A stretch of DNA of 64,000 nt from Piper betle. Taxonomy: Eukaryota; Streptophyta; Magnoliopsida; Piperales; Piperaceae. The stretch is taken from NCBI GenBank assembly GCA_033002965.1, contig JAURVB010012928.1, forward strand, positions 44,928 through 108,927. Reading direction: 5' to 3'. The notes beneath the pieces are model-generated. The model searched no databases, was not told the origin of the DNA, and saw only the letters and a program-made list of their open reading frames with translations. This document shows, piece by piece, positions 1-12,044 of the stretch (position 1 is the first letter of the stretch; each line of letters starts with the position of its first letter). The position numbers were made by a program, and so were the translations under genes.

Positions 1-1150
1 TAACACACAATTCACCAATCCTAGCATGCAATTCTAATAATCAATACTTTCAAATAATTAAGTTAAAATAAATTATACCTCGTGTCGTCAAAAATCGGCG
101 ACGGCTAGGGTTTTCGTTTCGTGGCTCGAAACTCGAATTCGGCACCTAGCGGCGTCCGAAGTCCGATCAGATTGGACCGGGTGCGTTTGGCGGATGATCC
201 GGCAAATTTCCCACGAATCCAATTTTCTGGCGGTTTTCCGGCCAGTGTCGACAGTCTTTCGGCGGATTCCGACGATTTCCGGCGATGATTCGGGACGGGG
301 CAATCAGGGGGTCTATCGGCACCAGCTCGACGAGCTTGGTCCGATGGTGTTGTCAAACAATGTAGCCGGGGCGGCGATGGCCGTCAGCACGGCGTCGAAA
401 ATGGCGGATGGCAGCGTGCTCCGATCGAGCTGGCGACCGGCCTCGACGACGGTCGAGACGGAAATGTCGGCGAGCGAGGGGTAGTCGTCGGTCGCGCGCG
501 TCGGCACGGCCGACTCGAAATCGGCCGGAGTGGTGACGGTCGAGGCGGCCGCGCACGCGTGGCACGCCGGCAGGGCACGGCACGGCAAGGCGGAGCGGCG
601 TCGATCGGCGGCAGGGCGGCGTCGGTGGCGGCGGCGGCGACGGCAACACAAGCGGCGAGGGTTTTAGGAGGGTAAGTGTCGGGAGGGAGAAAAATACCCT
701 CAATGGCAGTTTCGTAATTTAGTATTGACTCGATTCCTACTCGAGTCAAAATAATAACTAGTTCGTAATAAATTCTAAAAAATCTAGAAAAATATGGAAA
801 AATTCCATAAAATAAAAAAACACAACAACATCCAAATGACATGCTCTATAACTAATAACCCACCTGAATATGATCCGACGCGTCCTAATTCGTCATTCGG
901 CCCTAAAAATATTCTACGATAAAATAAAAATAACAATCAATACTGTATACCTCCATATACTTGATAACCCATTTTTCATCATCTTTTAGACGTTATCATC
1001 GTACACTTGAGCATACATGACCCTCATCGCTCATAACTCACAGCTGGCCTCAGCTCAGCTCGCGGTCCATGAAGCTGACTCGACTCGAACCAACGGTTGA
1101 ACCGACTGGTTCACTCCCGTAAAACTCTGACTCAAGTCACGGGTTTTACA
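1..1150 (-). mobile_element. Partial long LTR, copy 1 (cut by window start)
   Basis: This is the terminal part of the same long LTR family seen complete at 3181-6092, 6575-9512 and 24066-26884. It ends in GGGTTTTACA at 1141-1150, like the two other copies in this orientation. A GC-rich island (about 85-670) begins with a block around GGCTAGGGTTT and holds degenerate repeats of the TTTTCCGGCG type. An AT-rich block follows. No retrotransposon protein is encoded. The strand is inferred from a TATA-like element conserved in the complete copies. Confidence 0.75.
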
Positions 1151-1249
1151 AATATCATACATACATACATAATTATACATATTGTGTCAAAACACATAAT
1201 GATACCACGTGTAGCCCGGAGAACTTAACCGAACATACAACGTACATAA

Positions 1250-1385
1250 CCATATACATGTACTAAAATCTAGTCAACTATAACATGTCCGTATCATATA
1301 TAAAAATATACATGTACCAGAATCTAGTTGACGATAATATACCTGTATCATATATAAGCATATACATGTACCAAAATCTAGTCGA
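1250..1385. repeat. Short tandem repeat, about 65-bp period
   Basis: Roughly two and a half copies of a unit containing CATATACATGTACYARAATC followed by TAGTYGA, spaced about 65 bp apart. It lies directly beyond the end of LTR copy 1. No gene is visible. Confidence 0.6.
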
Positions 1386-3175
1386 GGCTAGCCACACTAT
1401 CACCTTGTTCCCCAAATGGCATGCCACCCACTGTGGGGCCATGTGTGCGGGGAATAAGGATAGGATAAATTAAATATATTTTTTTAAAAATAACCTAGTC
1501 GACAACAAAGCAAACATCGAATAAAACAACAGGTTTTTTCACCTGTGGCCGAATCCACCCACGTGTAGTGTCACGGGAGTGATTGCAGGGCGCCCAGGGA
1601 GCTAGGGTTTGGCGGTTGTTCCTAGTCTTCCCGAGTCCGGAGTAGGCGGTGGATTCTGCCTGTGTGGTGAAACAACTTACCAAGTGCCGATGCGAGTTGT
1701 GGTTGCAGGCAAGAAGGGGCTGAGGTTGAATGAAGGACCGAGACTTGGTGCCGGGAGGTGTAGCAGGTGCGTCGACAGCGTGTGCGAGCATGGCGCTACA
1801 TGGTGCCGAGGAAACCTCAAGTTGGTTCGAGGGCAGTTGCGTGACCAGCAGCTGTGGACGAGCAGCGTGCCGAGCATGGGTGGAGCGAGGTCGGTAGAAT
1901 GACCGAGCGTGCCTGTGTGAAGTGCCGAGCATGTGCGTGATTTGGGTCGAGCGGTGTCGAGACCCATGGTCGGGCGCGATCAGCGTGATCGAGTGGCGCG
2001 ACGAAGTCTGGTGGCAGCCTGGAGCGAGCAGCGCACCGAGCGGGTTCGGTGTGGGCGTGTTGCGGCGTGCCGATGGTTGGGTCGCTCCAACTAGCGGCAC
2101 TGGCGAGCAGCGCGCGCGAGCGTCGTCCAGCGGCGCGAGCGCGAGCGCGAACGCGAGCGCGGTGCGGGTTGCGCGCGCGCGTGCGGGCGCGAGCGAGATG
2201 GACGAGCGGGCGAGCGTGGGCGCGACCAGGAGCGAGCGATGCGTGCAGAGGTTGATGCACGAGCGAGCCGACAGCGGTACCGGTATTCAGACATGGTAGC
2301 GAGCCAGGTGGGTCGGTGAACCATGTTGCGGTACCAGGGTGCGCACAAGGGGCGAGGACTTGGCACAAAGGGGTTGATCGGGACTTGGCTCAAGGGTCGA
2401 ACCAGCATGGTGCGACCAAGGAGCGGCATGTTTATCTACATGGTGGATTGCATGCTTATCTGCATGGTGGACGCCAGAACTGCAGATAGAGTTGAGGGAA
2501 GATATGGTGAATATATGATCTTCTCATGGACCAATAGGAGCGCGATGGTGACTCATTGGTGATAAACCTCAAAGCAGCCTTGGAGATAGACTCAAGCGAA
2601 CCTGGACGTGATGCTGGGAGTGTGGAGGATCTCCAGAGGATATGGAATTATCCAGTAGCAGCCAACTCGGGTATTTAATGAGGACGTCAGAGAATACAAA
2701 GGCATGAAGCAATTGTGGAAGCAATTGGCGAATTCCAGGAGTACGTGAGTTCCTTGTGGAGGGGAACAACTTGATCGGGCAAGAAGACTTCAAGGTGCTG
2801 CTGCAGACTATTCGTGGAGTTCGAATAGGGGCATCTTGGTGGGCGACTGCTGTGGTGTTGGTCGGAGTCTGTCTTTAGGATCAGGTACGTCTCTGGTTGT
2901 TACAATCCCTGTTTGCATTCGATCGGTGCATGTGATTGAGAGGTTGATCAGGGGATCGACCTAGGGGTTGTAAGTGGGTCTCTTGCAGGGAGGTGAGAGG
3001 CTTGGTCGTGGGGTTGCATGTCCACGACCAGCAAGTAGTCAGGGGTGTGATTGCTTGTAAATCCTTTGTTCAAGATTGAAATAAAGGTTGGGTGGATTCC
3101 CGTAATTAGTAGTGTGATTGTCGAATTTGGTAACCAGGCGCTGGACTGTGATTCCGAGTCTAGTGCGTATCGGGT
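1386..3175. other. GC-rich retroelement-like DNA, no intact gene
   Basis: The stretch is GC-rich and repetitive, with many variants of GTGCCGAGCRTG and CGAGC, and no ORF that resembles a protein family. The open frames are overlapping frames of GC-rich repeats. Similar sequence resumes after the solo LTR at 6098-6300, so this looks like an older non-coding element into which the LTR at 3181 inserted. The last 300 bp resemble the end of an LTR or its leader, but no boundary could be fixed. Confidence 0.4.
2105..2245. repeat. CpG-rich (GCGA)n-like low-complexity tract
   Basis: Dense GCGAGC and GCGCGC repeats in about 140 bp, for example GCGCGAGCGCGAGCGCGAAC. Such a CpG density is unusual for plant intergenic DNA, where methylated CpG tends to decay, so the tract may be young or maintained. 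Confidence 0.6.
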
Positions 3176-3180
3176 GTGGG

Positions 3181-6092
3181 TGTAAAACCCATGATTCGAG
3201 TCAGGGTTTTATATTCAGAACCGGTCGGTTCGACCGTTATTTTTCGAGTTGAGTCAGTTTCAGGACACGTGTACCGAGCCGATGCCAGTCGCGTGTATGA
3301 GCTATGAGGGTCATGCGTACCCAAGTATATGATGATAACGTCATGAACACAGCAGAACAGAATGAGTTATCAGGTATATGAGAGTATGCCAGTCATTTTT
3401 TTTATTATTTATATATATATTGGATCGTAGAATTAGTATTAGGCCGTTACCGCGTTAGGATGCGTTCGGGCAGTTTGGGTGGGTTATTAGTCATAGAGCA
3501 TATCATTATGATTTTTTTTGTGTGTTGTTTGATTTTACGGGATTTTTCCCGATTTTTATGAATTTTTTTAGGATTTAATATGACTTAGTTATTATACTTG
3601 ACTCGAGCCGGAGACGAGTCAAGTCTTAATTACAAGATTGCCACCCAACCTTCCTTCTCCACCCCGACCCTTCCTCCCCCACGCCCAAACCCTAGCCGCC
3701 GCGCCGCCCCTGTTCGCGCGCCACCGCCGCCACGGCCGACGCCGCCTGGCCGTCGATCGACGCCGCCCAGCCCGGCCACGGCGTCGCCCTGCCGCCCCGA
3801 CCAGGCCCGGCCACGAACTGGCCGCCGCGACGCGAGGAACCACCGCGGTGACGCAACGCTTGCGTCGCCGATCGCGCCGCCGCCGACCGCCGCCACCACG
3901 ATCAAGTGGTCGGCTCGTCGTCCTCGACCCCTCAGCTGCCTTTCCCGACCGGAACGGAGGCCGTCGCCACCGTGGCCGGCCGGATCTAGCGACCCATCGC
4001 CGCCGGCTCTGTTTTGCCGTTTTCCGGCGAGCCGCCGCCTCCATTGGCCACGCTGAGGTCATAGATGAGTCGGGCTCGCCGAGCCGGTTCCGAGGGTACC
4101 CAACACGACCCCTTTCCGACCAGTAGACGCTGCCGGCGATTGTCGCCGGAAAACCACCGGAAGTCGCCGGAAAACCGCCGGAAAATCGGAATTTCTGGGA
4201 TTCCCGGAATTCACCGGATCTTCCGCGGGGCTCACCCAGTGGAGCCCGATCGAGCTTCGGACGCCGATGAGCGCCGAATTTGAGCTCCGAGACGCGCGAC
4301 GGAACCTAGCCGTCGCCGATTGTCGACGACGAGAGGTATAATTACCTCCAATTTGATTATTTAAATTGATGATTATTAGCATAGCATGATAGCATGGACC
4401 GATTATTTATCATGATAGTGCCTAATTTCTGATGAAGTAATGATTGTATGATTTGAGGAATTGTAATTGAATAGTAAGTGAGCTAATGAGATAGAATGAG
4501 TTGGAGCATGATAAGTGATCATGAGATAACTTAGAAAAACACAGTAAAATTGGTATGAATAGGACGAGTTAGGATTATTTACTTTTATGATTATTTGATT
4601 GGTCATTGTGATGTATGATGATGGTGTTGTGTGTGATGTTATTGAGTTTGATGCATCATTTAGTTAGCGGGCGTTAGTATTTAGTTTTGATGTGTAGGTA
4701 CGAAGTAGGAGCTCGCCGCCTAGGCGCGATGACACGGTTGGAGCTTCTACCAGGTCCGTTTAGGACTCGTCTTGTTTTACGCTCTTCCATTGTATGTTTA
4801 TTTTATTATTGCAGGGCGGGTTAAGTGGCGTTTTATCGGATCCCACTTAACTCGGGCCATTTAATCGAATATTTCCGGATTAATAACCCCTCGAGGATGA
4901 GATCCCTCGAGGATGATTTCGAAAACAAGATCCACCACAAGTTGCCTTCGGGCCTATTATATGAATCCCTTCCCAGGCCTATATATATAGTTTTATCGAG
5001 TTTTCAGTGAGACGAGAGATGGAGAAACCGACTGCACGTACCATGCAGAGGATGCCGTGACAGTCAAAGCGGGCTCTGGATTAGTGCCAGCGGACTGTTC
5101 CATTCCCGAGGGATCCTGACAACTCCGCGTTTGAGTTCCTCACACCCGGAGAACGTGGAGGTTTACGGGTACTGTTTAGTACAGCGCATGTCCGGACTTG
5201 TGGTTCAAAGGGTACTAAAGGCGACTGCCTGAGAGTACTCGGCCTTCGTGCTCAAGGCCAGGAGAAATATGGAGGTAAGGAGAGGGCTTAGGATAAAGTT
5301 TCACGAGAAGTACTGAAAAAGAAGTGCTGAGAGTAGCACAGTACCAGCAGCAGCAGTAAGTTCGGGATGCTACCGGGTCTGCAGCCCAGTGGCTCCTCAG
5401 TAGTGCCCTTCAGAGTGTTCTTGAGGAAGTATATGATTTTCTTTCAGATGAGAGTTTGCTCTCATAGCCAGTTTGTTATAGTTATTTTATTTTCCGGACC
5501 AGTAACGCTTGTTACTGACGTTTTTCTTATATATATGTAGGTGATAAGCACGAGATGGATGAGCCAGCTTGGACGGAGGAGCAATGAGGTCTTGTGCACA
5601 CACACATGTTAGATTTTTGAATGTTTAATATTGTATTATTATGTTATTATTTTGTGAATGACATGATTAAATGTTTGAGGCATGATGATGATACGAAATG
5701 AAATGATCACAGTAGCGCAGCAAAAGTATGATGGGTTAGGACCCAAGTTCCAGAAATCAGATTGTGTGTTAATGAAATTATTGATATATGCTTATATACC
5801 TGTATAGATTATTTTGACAGGGTGGACCCTAATTGCACTTTTAGGGGAGACCCGGTCTGTTTTGATTTCAGAATTTTGATCGTAACTGTATTGGTGTGTA
5901 TTTTGAATTGCTTGTCATTCATGTAGTACCATGTTAGGATTTTGCATATTTATTCATTCATGATGGATCGTATCTTCATCTTAAGACGCCGAGATTGGAT
6001 CCACATGAGTTAGGTTCGGGTTAGCCGACCTAACCGGGGCCTGTAACATGCCGGTTTGGTTCACGAGCGTGAACCGGATTTGGGGTGTTACA
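3181..6092 (+). mobile_element. Complete solo long LTR, copy 2, with 5-bp TSD
   Basis: A 2912-bp unit starts TGTAAAACCC and ends GGGGTGTTACA, the reverse complement of the termini of the other copies. It is flanked by the perfect direct repeat GTGGG at 3176-3180 and 6093-6097, as expected for LTR retrotransposon integration followed by recombination to a solo LTR. A GC-rich island lies at about 3640-4340. A TATA-like motif CTATATATATAG near 4980 is shared with the other copies, which suggests the sense direction. No gag or pol sequence is present. Confidence 0.85.
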
Positions 6093-6097
6093 GTGGG

Positions 6098-6574
6098 TGA
6101 CCGGTACTTGGGGCAGACATACTACGGTGCTTGGTGCGTGTGTCGCAGCGTGCCGCTGCATACGCTGGAACTTGGTGATCGGTACCGGTAGCAACACAAG
6201 TAGCGTTGTGGGCAGTTGGGTGCATGGTGCTAGCCGGGTGTACAAGTCTTCACGAGCGCGCCAACCTTCATCGTGCCGCGACAAATAGCGGTATCCGCGT
6301 GCGTGTGGAAGTAGGCTGGTGTTCCCAGGAGGGGAATACGCCGCACGGGCAGGGTTTTAGGTCGAAAAATTTTGGGCCATAAACAACCCCGTGACATGTA
6401 GCCAGATTTGTCAAATGATAGTGCCATTTTCTTTTCTTTTTTTTGGCCGCCAGTCATATCACCATGTGGCCAACGTTTAGGCCACACATAGCTGAATTGG
6501 CCAAGGGTAGTCGGGGAGGAAGTGCATTTTTTTTAAACTCTAATTTGGATTGTCCTTGTAATTGGACCCCTTAG
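6098..6574. other. Remnant of the element interrupted by LTR copy 2
   Basis: The first 200 bp are GC-rich and resemble the 1.6-2.4 kb stretch (GTGCTTGGTGCGTG-type repeats), continuing the target of the solo LTR. The rest is mixed sequence without a recognisable gene. Confidence 0.4.
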
Positions 6575-9512
6575 TGTAACACCCCGTTCCGGTTCACCCC
6601 TGAACCGACCCGGATGTGTCACCGGCGACCGAATCGTTCGCTAATCTACTTGATTCGGTTAAGCCGGCCCGGATCTACTCTCAGCATCTGAGGACGGTGA
6701 TGCAACATGCACAATATGAATGAGATGCTTGGGTTCTAATGTGGTCCTATATGCATGCTATGACGTGCAAATAACATGAAGGAAAAGAATTAAACAAGAA
6801 AACAGTAATAAAATAATTATATTTTTAAAGAAAAACGGACAGACCTTCCCCTAATAGTGCAATAAGGGCCACCCTATCCACACATGCAATAATAATTTAT
6901 CTACAATAATTCACAAAGCATGGTATTCGTCTTTACTCATCTCATCCGAGCTGAGCCGAAGCTCCAAGGCTCCATATCTAACCTCACTCCCCATTTCCAT
7001 GCATAACATTCTATTTCCACAATCAATCATATGCATTCTCAACATAAATACCAAGCCATTCACATGCATTACAAACAGTAGGTACATGTGTGCGCGATCC
7101 GTGCTCCTCCTCTGCGGTTCCGACAGCTTTCACTCTTCGTGATGATGCTCACCTACATATATATAAAAAAACCGTCAGTAACGAGCATTATCAGTCTAGA
7201 AAGTAACTAATATCAAACTGGCACAGGAGAGCTAACTCTCCTGTTGAAGAAAATCATTTACTTCCTCAAGAACACTCATAAGGGCCTCCGGGAGCCATCG
7301 ACCTCAGTCAGTAGACCTCAGTCGGTAGTGTCCCCTATCTTTCTCTTTCTCGTTTTCATTCTCAACATGGCCAAAGCCTATCCCTCTGTGCGGGAAAATC
7401 ATTTTCTCTTTTCTCATTCATCTCGCCCTCTACACCTTCCATATTACTCCTAGCCCTAAGCACAAGGGCCGGGTACTTTCGGGCATGCGCCTTAGGTACC
7501 CTTTTACACCACAAGTCCAGACATGCACTGCTTAACAGTACCCGTAAACCTCCACACTTCTCCGGGTTTGAGGAACTCAAAGGTGGAGTTGTCAGGATCC
7601 CTCAGTAATGGAGTGGGTTCTCCCCAGATCTCCAGAGCCTGCTTTGTCGAGCACACGCCCTATCTGAAGGCGTGGCCGTTGCTACCCGCACTCGTCCACT
7701 CACCAAAACACGAAAACATATATGTATAGGCGTGGGTAGGGATTTATAAAATAGGCCCGAAGGCAACTTGATCTGGATCTGAGTTCGAAAATGAACTCGA
7801 GGGATCTCATCCTCGAGGGTTATTAATCCGGATATCTACGTACGACTAGATGGCCCGTGCGGAGTGGGATACAATAAATCCACCACTCGAAACGTCCACT
7901 TACCTGTTGAAAACAAAATGCGATAGAGTTTAGCGATCAAACTAGAAGCGAGTCCTAAATGGACCTAGTAGAAGCTCCAAACGGGTCCACGCGCTTAGGT
8001 GGCGAGCTCCTACACCGTACCTACACAATCAAGCTAAAAGCTAACGCCCGCATGATGAATCACACATCCTATAACATGCACACACAATCAACACAATCAC
8101 GCATCAATCATCACACATTCATCCTAAGTCAATTTTAGTGAGTTTTCAATCTACATTTCATGAAATTTGGGTAATTAATTAGTTCACCTAATTAATTCCT
8201 TACATTTTCCATTTTAACACTCATCAATCAACCAATTTCATAATTTTTATTAAATTACACACAAACATACAGACATGTCAAAAATACAAAAATTCATCTA
8301 ATTATCTAGTCTAGCATGCTTCCCTAATAATTATAAAATTTAAGAATTTATGTCGAAGTAATTTATACTTCGCGTCGTTGAAAATCGGCGACAGCTAGGG
8401 TTTCCGTTTTGTGGCTCGAAACTCAAATTCGGCACCTAGCGGCGTCCGAAGTTTAATCAGATTCGACCGACTGTGTTCGGCGGATGATCCGGCGAATTTC
8501 CCACGAATCCAATTTTCCGGCGGTTCCGGTCGGTTTTCCGGCGAGTGTTGGCAGTTTTTCGGCGGATTCCGGCGATTTTCTGGCAATGATTCTGGACGGG
8601 GCAATCAGGGGGTCTATCGGCACCAGTTCGACGAACTTGGTCCGATGGTGGTGTCAAACAGGGTAGCCGGGGCGGCGATGACTGTCAACGGCGGCATCGA
8701 AAACGGGCGACGGCGATTGCGTGCTCCGATTGGGGCTACGGCCGGCCTCAATAGCGGTCGGGATGATGGGGGAAACGTCGGCGATGGCGAGAGGGTGAGA
8801 CTAGTGGTCACAGCGGCGGCAATGACGACCTAACAGCGGCGGAATCCGGCTTGGACTGGCGACGGCCAAGGTGGCTTCGTGGCACCGCGGAGGCATGCCA
8901 GCAGGCGATCGGTGGTCGGGGTCTGTCGGGATGGCATGATGACGGCGAGGGGACGACAGGTGGTTGGTTTCGACGGCGGGGCGGCAGTCAGCGACAAGGT
9001 CAGGGCGGCTAGGGTTTGGAGAAAAGAAAAGACGATCGGGGAAGATGAAGGGTGTGCGATGGCATTTTTGTAAATTAAACTTGACTCGATTCCAACTCGA
9101 GTCAATAATAATAACTATCTCCTAATAGATTCTTAAAAAAAATCCATAAAAATTGGGAAAAATCCCGTAAAATCAAACGAACACAGCAACATCCAAATGA
9201 TATGTTCTATAACTAATAACCCACCCAAACTCACCTATATCGCGTCCTAATTTGTCATTCAGCCCTAAAAATATTCTACGATTAAATAAAAATAACAATC
9301 AACATTGCATACCTCCATATGCTTGATAACCCATTTTTCATTATCTTTTTGACGTTATCATCGTATACTTGAGCATACATGACCCTCATCGCTCATAACT
9401 CATAGCTGGCCTCAATTCAGCTCGCGGTCCATGAAGCTAACTCGACTCGAACTGAAGGTTGAACCGACTGGTTCGCTCCCATAAAATTCTGACTCGAGTC
9501 ACGGGTTTTACA
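6575..9512 (-). mobile_element. Complete long LTR, copy 3
   Basis: A 2938-bp unit from TGTAACACCCCGTTCCGG to GGGTTTTACA, colinear with copies 1 and 4 and inverted relative to copy 2. A GC-rich island lies at about 8360-9060. The flanking 5-mers CTTAG and CTCAA match at only three positions, so the target duplication is decayed or lost. There is no coding capacity beyond short frames in the island. Confidence 0.75.
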
Positions 9513-9599
9513 CTCAAAGCCATGGTAGAAGAATAGTAGATTAATTTTATATGGACCTTAGTAATTTTAAGAATAGTCATAGATAGATATAAAAATAAA

Positions 9600-9782
9600 T
9601 AACAAAGGCATTTATTGATTTTCAACTCTATTTATTAATTTTAAAATTTTTATCTTAATTATCAAAGTAAGTATAATAAAAAGACAAATTTTTATTAACC
9701 TCCTATTTGTGCACTTACTTTTTACACATATTAACCTCATTATTGGGACCCATTTAAAAGGTTGAAATTAGATATGCAACTC

Positions 9783-9786
<4 letters not shown>
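9600..9786. repeat. Dispersed AT-rich repeat, copy A
   Basis: Contains TATTAACCTCCTATTTGTG and then a GGGACCCATTTAAAA-like block. The same order of blocks occurs near 27300-27500 and 54720-54960. No ORF. It may be one arm of an old transposon. Confidence 0.5.

Positions 9787-9818
<32 letters not shown>
9787..9818. repeat. (TA)n microsatellite
   Basis: Uninterrupted TA dinucleotides immediately left of the GC-rich DNA element. Confidence 0.9.
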
Positions 9819-9820
<2 letters not shown>

Positions 9821-9830
9821 TGGCTAGCTT

Positions 9831-10452
9831 GGGGGCGACTGCAGAAAAATTTCCTATGGTCGCCCCTAAGTTGGACCGTTTGATCATAAGGACGGTCTGG
9901 ATCAACAGATCTTTAAAAAACACCTCCACTCCTCTTCCTCCCCCACCCCCTCCTCCCCGGCCATCACTTGCCGCTGCCGCCTCTGTTCTTATGATTAGAC
10001 CAGCTGTCGCGCCCACGCCTTCGCCCTCGTCACCGTGCCCCTGCCCACCACCCCCGCCTGCGCTACCGCACCCCTTCCCGTTCTGCCCCTCACAACCCTA
10101 CCCGCCGCGCTCCCTCGTGATCCGGCCTGCCCCTCGTGACGACGACGCACCCCCCCCCCCCCGCGTTGCCACGCCCATGCTTGCACCCAAGCTCGATGCG
10201 CCACCACCATTCCTCCTCGCTGTGCCCATGCCTGGTGGCAACGCATCAAGCGTGGGGAGGAGGTGAGGATAAAGTCATTGGAAATACAGACAGGGATGTG
10301 GGCACAGGTGCTGGCTGGGGAGCACGGCAGCGACGTGGACAGTAGTGGGAAGAGGAGGGGATGTTTTTTAGGAAAATAGATCTGGGCCGTCAAATTATAT
10401 CTGACGGCTCAGATCGGGGCGACTGCAAGAAATTTTTCCTACAATCGCCCCC
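9831..10452. mobile_element. GC-rich non-autonomous DNA element with inverted termini
   Basis: The ends are inverted: GGGGGCGACTGCAG at 9831 against a right end that reads TCGCCCCC at 10445-10452. Each end also carries a small palindrome of the GCGACTGYAG-AAATTT-CGCCCC type and a subterminal block resembling GGACCGTTTGATC. The GC-rich interior (proline and arginine frames) is not a known protein and may be captured or simple sequence. No target duplication could be fixed because the element sits between TA repeats. Related right halves occur at 23460-23985 and 26885-27190. Confidence 0.6.
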
Positions 10453-10465
10453 ATGATATCTTTTT

Positions 10466-10467
<2 letters not shown>

Positions 10468-10502
<35 letters not shown>
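10468..10502. repeat. (TA)n microsatellite
   Basis: TA dinucleotides just right of the GC-rich DNA element, mirroring the tract on its left. Confidence 0.9.
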
Positions 10503-10504
<2 letters not shown>

Positions 10505-10908
10505 TAACCGGTAGGTTTTGACCAAGTAGATATCTATAAGCTAATGTTTTCGAGCCAAACAACATAGATAGCATATAATTAACAAAATTTCATGATTGAC
10601 TTTATTTGACCACTTAAGCCAAATAATAGAAACTCTCATAAGATCATCAATTTTCTTATAATTTACCCAAAATAAAAAATTACACGTGCTATACTATAAA
10701 TCCTATTTTAAGATTTTAACATCAATTTTAAGTCTAACATGAGAAATATATATTAATGATAAGGCGAGAACTTGATAACTTAGGATTCCGTGGTTAGACC
10801 GTTATAAATGGATCAACGGTGATTGCACTTTTGCTTTACAAATCATCATTACCATTAATTCATATATAACACACTAGAGCTAGGTTTTTAAGTTCTTAAA
10901 TTCTCACC

Positions 10909-10911
<3 letters not shown>

Positions 10912-10954
<43 letters not shown>
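10912..10954. repeat. (TA)n microsatellite
   Basis: About 21 TA units. Confidence 0.9.
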
Positions 10955-10957
<3 letters not shown>

Positions 10958-12044
10958 TTCATTTGCTATTGCCTAAAAATGAAAAACTAAAAAATAACTT
11001 CCAAATCGACTCTACCTCGTCACAAATGCCGAGGCAGTCGAGTCTACTTCAGAACTATATATAAATACTATAACCTTGAAAGAAAATAACCTTGGAAAAA
11101 AACAGTTGGAAAAAAATTTTGGTATAAAATACATTCATACTAACCCAGTTAGATCATGACATTAGGTACGTCAAAGCCAGTTCAGTTACAGACACCAGCG
11201 TCAGACTTGTACTTGCAATCAGTGTACACATCAAACTCTGATATTTCATAAAAAGCCAAGTCAAACCCAGGTTACCAAATCAAACAAGTAACAGGACGAA
11301 AACATATCAATGTTAGGCAGCGAATATCTTAGTTAAGATCAAAGGTGTAATATTGCCTGTAAGATAGGTATATTATTTGATCGTCAAAAGATGTATTTCC
11401 ATTGGATTTGGATGTGCAACAGCTCAACATGAAACCCAGATCCTGCATTTATAAAAAGCTAGCTAATGCAAAGCTTTTGATATTGAACAGCGTAATATAT
11501 TGGTGCAACTTGGTCCAATCATGTCTAATTCAAACTTCTAATCATGGTTTCCATCCATTAATTCGGCTTTTTTCGTAAACCAACTCTTCTCCTCCTCTTT
11601 CGTCTTCCTCATTTATGAAAGAGTGGGTAAGGGTATCAATTTTCGTTAAATGATTGCCAGTTCTTCCATTTCCAGCTCTAGTTTTTTTTTTTGTTTTTTC
11701 AATTCAGAAGCTGTTTTTGGAGGTGGGTTTTTTTATTTTATTCATTTCATTTGTTGGCTGCTTGAAGCAGGCATAATTGGTCAGTATAAAGTATAGGAAA
11801 CAATCCAACAGATACAGAAATTCATCATCTTTCTTCCAGATTTTGCTATGTTTTGTCAAACTTCAATGTCAACTGATCTAGAGTTCCACATCTCAATTTT
11901 GGCAAATCAATTACTACTTTTTGCTCCATGTTTCAAAACAGAAAAAACCAAGATATATTTTCCTTTTCTTTGTTGATTGTTTACAGTCATAAAGACTTTT
12001 GCCTTCCCGAACTTGAGCAGCACCAAATTGGTAAAGAGAGACAA
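10955..12044 (+). promoter_or_regulatory. Upstream and 5' leader region of the MADS-box gene
   Basis: No ORF of note. A pyrimidine-rich stretch near 11580-11620 (CTCTTCTCCTCCTCTTTCG) is typical of a plant 5' leader. It is followed by a possible donor in GAGTGGGTAAGG near 11625 and a possible acceptor TGTTTACAG near 11986. A leader intron is therefore plausible, as is common for AG-type genes, but it is inferred only. Confidence 0.4.

Noticed and set aside
384..842. Long open frames in the GC-rich islands of the LTRs (also 3598-4126, 8411-8833, 25878-26499)
   Set aside because: They overlap in several frames on both strands, are Arg/Pro/Ala-rich, and match no family. GC-rich DNA has few stops.
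1817..2429. Overlapping frames in GC-rich repeats
   Set aside because: Compositional open frames of a GCGAGC-rich repeat, with no domain.
11928..12044. N-terminal extension of the AG frame upstream of MGRGKIEIK
   Set aside because: The extended frame is hydrophobic and unlike AG N-terminal extensions; it probably spans a leader intron acceptor.
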